Shown here in pieces: positions 6,567 to 10,138 of a DNA stretch of 10,138 nucleotides. Origin of the DNA: Synergistaceae bacterium (GTDB taxonomy: Bacteria > Synergistota > Synergistia > Synergistales > Aminobacteriaceae). The stretch spans positions 1-10,138 of the forward strand of contig WRKN01000083.1 in the NCBI GenBank assembly GCA_009778055.1. Reading direction: 5' to 3'. Both the position numbers and the translations under genes were made by a program. How positions within the stretch are numbered: position 1 is the first letter of the stretch; the number at the start of each line of letters is the position of its first letter. The notes beneath the pieces were generated by a model. That model searched no databases and was not told the origin of the DNA. It saw only the letters and a program-made list of their open reading frames with translations.

Positions 6567-7394
6567 ATGAGCGCGGTCATTCATCCGACAGCCGTCGTCT
6601 CTCCGGAGGCGGATCTGGGCGAGGGCGTGAAAGTCGGGCCGTATTGCGTGGTGGAGGGACGCTCGGTCATAGGCGCCGGTACGATTCTCAGGCCTTTCGT
6701 GAGCGTGGGCGACTTCGTCATAATCGGCGAGAACTGCCGCATCTTTGAGTATGCGGCTATTGGCGGCGATCCTCAGGATCACGGATACGCGGGTGAAAAA
6801 TCCTGGGTTCGCGTGGGGAACAACTGCGTTATCCGCGAAAACGTAACCATAAACCGCGCCACCGGCGAAGGGAATGACACAGTGGTCGGCGACGGCTGTT
6901 TTATTATGGAAGGCGTACATCTGGCGCACAACGTCAGGCTCGGCAGTCACGTCGTTATTGCAAACAAAGTCGGGATTTCCGGGCACGTAACGGTCGGCGA
7001 CCATACTGTGTTCGGCGGAATGGCCGGCATACATCAGTACGTGCGTATAGGGAGCTATTGCATGATAGGCGGAATGTATCGCGTTTCACAGGATGTTCCG
7101 CACTACACGCTGGCCTCCGGCGAACCTCTGCGCCTGACCGGCCTCAACTCCATAGGACTGAAGCGGGCAAATTTTTCCGTAGCGTCCAGGCGCGCCATTC
7201 GTGCCTTTTACAGCGAACTCTACGGTAAAGGCCGGCTTTTTTCGCGGGCTTTTCAGGAGGCGCTGGAAAAAAAAGCCTCCTACATCCCGGAAGTCCAGCG
7301 CATACTGGAGTTCTACGAAGGCACGCAGCGGGGAGTCACGTTCTGGGGTAAAAGCGGCGGCGGCAATGTCGAGCCGGAGCCTTTATCCAATTGA
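6567..7394 (+). CDS. lpxA: Acyl-ACP--UDP-N-acetylglucosamine O-acyltransferase LpxA
   Basis: LpxA transfers a 3-hydroxyacyl chain from ACP to the 3-OH of UDP-GlcNAc, the first lipid A step, as a cytoplasmic trimer. The 275-residue protein (E. coli 262) opens with hexapeptide repeats from IHPTAVVSPEADLGEGVKVG. It carries IGGDPQD (65-71), NRATGEG (96-102), and HLAHNVRLG with catalytic His121 (E. coli His125). Downstream are GMAGIHQYVRIG (His156, E. coli His160) and DVPHYTLASG. From about 185 the helical C-terminal domain begins (GLNSIGLKRANFS). The residue aligned to E. coli Gly173, the acyl-chain ruler, is Gly169. The tail after about 262 (KSGGGNVEPEPLSN) extends beyond the E. coli protein and looks disordered. 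Start ATG 6567 has GGAGGAAG (6553-6560) at good spacing inside the end of fabZ. This is the last gene of the left set; no lpxB, lpxI/H or lpxK follows. Confidence 0.97.
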   Translation: MSAVIHPTAVVSPEADLGEGVKVGPYCVVEGRSVIGAGTILRPFVSVGDFVIIGENCRIFEYAAIGGDPQDHGYAGEKSWVRVGNNCVIRENVTINRATGEGNDTVVGDGCFIMEGVHLAHNVRLGSHVVIANKVGISGHVTVGDHTVFGGMAGIHQYVRIGSYCMIGGMYRVSQDVPHYTLASGEPLRLTGLNSIGLKRANFSVASRRAIRAFYSELYGKGRLFSRAFQEALEKKASYIPEVQRILEFYEGTQRGVTFWGKSGGGNVEPEPLSN

Positions 7395-7419
7395 AATCAC
7401 TCCACTCCCATCCCCGCAG

Positions 7420-8241
7420 TCAGGGCAGGGATAAAGTTTCGTTCATGCTGCCGGTGCGATACCCCAGAAAATCCAACGCGGCATAGGTGAAGCCGATTCG
7501 CTTGAATTGCTCGTACACGGCCTCGCGCGTTTCGCGTTTCGACAGGACGGCGAACCCTTCCTCGTCGGTTTCGATCCGTGCCGAGTTACCGTGATGGCGA
7601 ACCCTCACCTGAACAAGCCCGAGGCTCAAAAGAACCTGCTCCGCGCGGTCAACCATGTTGAGTCGCTCCGGGGTGATTTTTTCACCGTATGGGAAACGGG
7701 ACACAAGGCAAGCGAAGGGCTGTTTATTCCAGGTAGGCAGCCCCATTTCTTTTGAAAGGGCGCGTATTTCTTCCTTGAAAAGCTCCGCGTGGCGAAGCGG
7801 GCTCTTGACCCCATGCTCCCTGACCGCGGTCATTCCCGGGCGGTAGTCCCCGTCGTCGTCCATGTTGGAGCCCTCGGCCACGTGCGCTGTTCCGTGCTTC
7901 CGCGCCACGTCCCATATTTTGGAAAGCAGCTCGTTTTTGCACAGGTAGCAGCGATTGGGCGGATTCAGGGAGAAGCCCTCGATACTCAGCTCATCGGTGT
8001 CGCAGATAACGTGAAGGATACCCTCGCGCTCGCAAAAGGCTTTCGCCTCGTCAAACTCCCGCGCGGGAAAAGAAAGGGAACGGGCCGTTACCGCAATAGC
8101 TCGTTCCCCTAAAACATCGCGCGCGGTTTTCAAAAGGAACGTCGAGTCCACCCCTCCCGAAAAAGCGACCGCCACACTGCCCAGCCCGCGCAGGTATTGT
8201 TTCAGGTTTTCGTGCTTGTCGTGCTTATCGTGAATGTTCAT
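7420..8241 (-). CDS. larE: LarE-type PP-loop ATP-dependent sulfurtransferase
   Basis: LarE proteins activate the carboxylates of a pyridinium dicarboxylate nucleotide with ATP and insert sulfur, building the nickel-pincer nucleotide cofactor of lactate racemase and its relatives. The 273-residue protein has the PP-loop SGGVDS (28-33) after AVAF, then NPPNRCYLCKNELL (93-106), EGSNMDDDGDYRPG (123-136), and ACLVSRFPYGEKIT (177-190), all typical of the TIGR00268/LarE family. Cys178 aligns with the sulfur-donating Cys176 of Lactobacillus LarE. A CxxC pair (Cys98, Cys101) is also present, suggesting a cluster-binding, reusable version and not a sacrificial one. The N-terminus (MNIHDKHDKHEN) is His/Asp-rich from a 9-base tandem repeat. 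ATG 8241 overlaps the csaB stop by 4 bases (ATGA), so translation is probably coupled. No larA, larB or larC lies in the window, so the client enzyme is unknown. The gene ends 25 bases from the convergent lpxA stop. Confidence 0.88.
   Translation of the reverse strand: MNIHDKHDKHENLKQYLRGLGSVAVAFSGGVDSTFLLKTARDVLGERAIAVTARSLSFPAREFDEAKAFCEREGILHVICDTDELSIEGFSLNPPNRCYLCKNELLSKIWDVARKHGTAHVAEGSNMDDDGDYRPGMTAVREHGVKSPLRHAELFKEEIRALSKEMGLPTWNKQPFACLVSRFPYGEKITPERLNMVDRAEQVLLSLGLVQVRVRHHGNSARIETDEEGFAVLSKRETREAVYEQFKRIGFTYAALDFLGYRTGSMNETLSLP
8211..8237 (-). repeat. Three tandem 9-base units at the 5' end of larE
   Basis: Read on the - strand the units are AACATTCAC, GATAAGCAC and GACAAGCAC. Units 2 and 3 differ at one base and unit 1 is more divergent. 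They stay in frame and encode NIH-DKH-DKH, so unit loss or gain would not break larE. Confidence 0.6.
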
Positions 8242-9269
8242 GGTTCAATATAAAGAGCCTTACGGCACAGGGCGTCAATTTCCCCACGGACGCGGCCGGG
8301 AGAAAAATCGCGGGGAAATGAAGCGGGGCGGGGAGGCGGCAGCGCGCCGTCCCGCCATAGGGGTATGTTTTGTCCGACGGCGAAGGACTCCACTTTCGGG
8401 TCGTATGGGACGGCGACAAGCGGGATTTGCGCCAGAGCGGCCAGCATGACGAAATGCAGCCTCATCCCGACGGCCGCGCTGCCGGAAAAAACGCGCAAGG
8501 CGTCCGGCAGCGCGGCAATGCGTTCGATGCGCGACAAAGGCAGGCGTCCCTCGCTGTTGAAGCGGCTCATTAGCCGCTCGTCTTCATCCGAGAGGGCCAC
8601 GCCGACAAGTTCTCCGCCGAAGGAGGAGGAATAAAAACAGGCCGATATCGCGTCGGCAAGGCGTTCGGAGAGTTTTTGAGCGCCGGCGCCGGGGCGCAGA
8701 TTGACCAGCAGCCTCGCGGGAGATTTTGATTTGCCGCCGCCTGCCTGGCTGATGAAAGAATCCGCCAGCGACAGCGCAAGGTCGCCGCCGGTTTCGACCG
8801 TTAGGCCAAGGGAGGCGCAAAGAGCCTCCGAGGCCGCGTCGCGTACCTGCACCGCGCGGCAGCGTTTCAGCGCGTCGCGGGTCAGACGCGGCCCGGTACG
8901 AGTGGAGAATGGGCCAAATGACTGCCCGATAGCCCAGGGGACGGCCCCGCAAAAACAAGCCGCCCTGACGAGCCACCAGTAGTAAAAGCAGGAGAGCAGG
9001 CTGCTGACGTCCTGAAACAGGCCCCCTCCGCCCAGCAGAAGCGTTTCGCTTTGCCGGAGCGTTCCGCAGACCTGTAAAACTTTCCATCGGTTTATGGAGT
9101 CCACGCCGAATTTTTGCCTCGATTCCTCAGGAGCGGCGGACATCAGAACTATACGTTCCTTCTCCACGCCGCAGCGCAAAAGAGCGGTTATCGCGGCCTC
9201 GGCGAGAAGTTCGTCGCCAAGGTTGCCGAATCCGTAATAGCCGGCTACGGCCACTCGGTAACGCCTCAT
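8238..9269 (-). CDS. csaB: Polysaccharide pyruvyl transferase, CsaB family
   Basis: CsaB transfers pyruvate from phosphoenolpyruvate as a ketal onto a wall-linked glycan, creating the ligand for SLH domains of surface proteins. The 343-residue protein shows the family blocks in order: GYYGFGNLGDE (10-20), LLLGGGGLFQDVSS (77-90), PWAIGQSFGP (111-120), QVRDAASEALCASLG (141-155), SGSAAVGMRLHFVMLA (262-277) and VPYDPKV (287-293). There is no signal peptide; several hydrophobic stretches are core strands of a GT-B-like fold, consistent with a cytoplasmic enzyme. It begins 11 bases after the stop of the DUF5693-like gene, in an AT-rich gap without a clear ribosome binding site, and its stop overlaps the larE start. 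In diderms such as Thermus and some Negativicutes, pyruvylated wall polymer tethers SLH-bearing outer membrane proteins; the same role here is inferred. Other pyruvyl transferases for exopolysaccharide are possible but less like this sequence. Confidence 0.88.
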   Translation of the reverse strand: MRRYRVAVAGYYGFGNLGDELLAEAAITALLRCGVEKERIVLMSAAPEESRQKFGVDSINRWKVLQVCGTLRQSETLLLGGGGLFQDVSSLLSCFYYWWLVRAACFCGAVPWAIGQSFGPFSTRTGPRLTRDALKRCRAVQVRDAASEALCASLGLTVETGGDLALSLADSFISQAGGGKSKSPARLLVNLRPGAGAQKLSERLADAISACFYSSSFGGELVGVALSDEDERLMSRFNSEGRLPLSRIERIAALPDALRVFSGSAAVGMRLHFVMLAALAQIPLVAVPYDPKVESFAVGQNIPLWRDGALPPPRPASFPRDFSPGRVRGEIDALCRKALYIEP

Positions 9270-9280
9270 AATTTATTACT

Positions 9281-10138
9281 TTACTCTGTTATAAATTTGA
9301 TTTTGCCCCACAGGGGCAGCGCGGCGTACTTCAGAGCGCCTACAGCCAGAAAGCCCAGCGCCGTCCCCGTCCACAGCCCGTTAAATTCGCGCAGCAGAAT
9401 GAACATAAGGGGCGTGTGATAGTGGCAGAAGCTGTTGACGACGGAGGCAAAGCCCAGAACCGCTCCTATTCTGAGCAGCTCGCGGTAGCGCGGCCAAAGC
9501 CCGTTGTTCACCGCGAAGGCGTAGAGGAGGACGGAGGGGTAGCCTATAAAAACTTCTCTGGTGCGCGGCCGGGCAATCAACAGTTGCTCCAGGGCGTTGC
9601 GCACCTTCGCCTCGAGGCCGGGGATGAACTGCACGTTGCCGCTGCGGAAAAGCACCAGCCCCAGGAACGAAAACAACGCCAGCCCCAGTATCAGCTCGCC
9701 CCAGATAGGAGGACGGGAAAGCAGTTCCGACAGAGACTCGGGGTGTATCCGTCTGCGCATGTCGTGAAGGATGACCAAAAGCGGCGGCAGCATAAGGGTC
9801 AGCTTCACCCCGGAAAAGGACATCAGGCGGAACATATAGATTGGCTCGCTGAAAAGCGCCGCTATGGCCAGTCCCCCGGCCAGGGCGAACAGTACCCCCT
9901 CCAGAAGCGCGAGAGCTCGGTTTTTTACGTCGTCCATAGCCGTCAAGGAAGCCTCCGTGACCACGAAAGCAGCGGAGAACGCGCCGAGCAGACGGGCAGC
10001 CGCGGGGATTTTCCAAGCGCCAAGCGCAACAGCGCAGGCTCCCAAAGCAAACAGCGCCGCGTCGGCCATATTTATATTGTCTTTGTCGCGTCCGTTCACG
10101 CGCTTCACGTAGCGCGCCAGGGACAGCACAAACGCCAT
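9281..10138 (-). CDS. DUF5693-like polytopic membrane protein, 5' end outside window
   Basis: At least 285 residues are visible; the frame is open to the window edge, and the ATG exactly at the edge is probably internal, so the N-terminal part is missing. The visible part has about seven to eight hydrophobic segments (around 27-42, 48-63, 78-95, 111-125, 147-164, 198-213, 222-238 and 256-275), so it is an inner membrane protein. The C-terminal blocks ARPRTREVFIGYP (189-201), VNSFCHYHTPL (234-244) and LREFNGLWTG (249-258) match what I remember of the DUF5693 family, which is often found beside csaB. Its biochemical role is not known to me. Adjacency to csaB (11-base gap, same strand) suggests a part in making, exporting or modifying the pyruvylated wall glycan. 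The charged Arg-Pro-Arg and His pairs in a membrane setting would suit handling a phosphorylated lipid-linked substrate, but that is speculation. Confidence 0.72.
   Translation of the reverse strand: MAFVLSLARYVKRVNGRDKDNINMADAALFALGACAVALGAWKIPAAARLLGAFSAAFVVTEASLTAMDDVKNRALALLEGVLFALAGGLAIAALFSEPIYMFRLMSFSGVKLTLMLPPLLVILHDMRRRIHPESLSELLSRPPIWGELILGLALFSFLGLVLFRSGNVQFIPGLEAKVRNALEQLLIARPRTREVFIGYPSVLLYAFAVNNGLWPRYRELLRIGAVLGFASVVNSFCHYHTPLMFILLREFNGLWTGTALGFLAVGALKYAALPLWGKIKFITE

Noticed and set aside
7255..7281. Perfect 7-base inverted repeat AGGAGGC/GCCTCCT with an A8-containing loop inside lpxA
   Set aside because: It lies within coding sequence for the LpxA C-terminal domain, no gene starts nearby, and no T run follows, so a chance repeat is likely.
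7410..7432. Inverted repeat ATCCC/GGGAT with a short inner GC pair at the lpxA-larE convergent junction, as a bidirectional terminator
   Set aside because: The stem is only five pairs plus a mismatch and two pairs, it overlaps the end of larE, and no T run follows on either strand.

Overview
The window looks like chromosomal DNA from a diderm (two-membrane) anaerobe. The best guess is the phylum Synergistota; a Negativicutes-like diderm Bacillota is the main alternative. This rests on the combination of a short BamA with three POTRA domains, a compact lipid A operon in the order lpxD-lpxC-fabZ-lpxA, and a neighbouring CsaB-type pyruvyl transferase beside a DUF5693-like membrane protein. Base composition is moderately GC-rich and uniform by eye, and coding is very dense. 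I saw no insertion sequence, phage, tRNA, rRNA or CRISPR array, and no gap between genes longer than about 40 bases. The assignment comes from protein recognition only.

Left arm, + strand, 1 to 7394: eight closely spaced genes. They are a compact sigma-70 family factor cut by the window edge, a single-pass membrane protein of unknown function, bamA (outer-membrane protein insertion), an unknown exported protein with a beta-rich C-terminus, lpxD, lpxC, fabZ and lpxA. The last four make and use 3-hydroxyacyl chains for lipid A: FabZ works on the beta-hydroxyacyl-ACP pool that LpxA and LpxD draw on, and LpxC carries out the committed deacetylation. In proteobacteria the comparable bamA-skp-lpxD-fabZ-lpxA cluster has the chaperone gene skp between bamA and lpxD; here that place is held by the unknown exported protein.

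The strongest non-coding signal is a near-ideal intrinsic terminator (2973-3006, 9-bp GC-rich stem plus nine T) only 32 bases after the bamA stop. It lies inside the signal-peptide codons of the next gene, so it may attenuate transcription between bamA and the lpx genes.

Right arm, - strand, 10138 to 7420: a second, convergent gene set. In transcription order it holds a DUF5693-like polytopic membrane protein (cut by the window edge), csaB, and a larE-type PP-loop sulfurtransferase whose start overlaps the csaB stop by 4 bases. CsaB enzymes pyruvylate wall glycans that SLH-domain proteins bind, and in some diderms this tethers the outer membrane to the wall. Both arms therefore plausibly concern the envelope, with larE the outlier. 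The two arms meet tail to tail with 25 bases between their stop codons.
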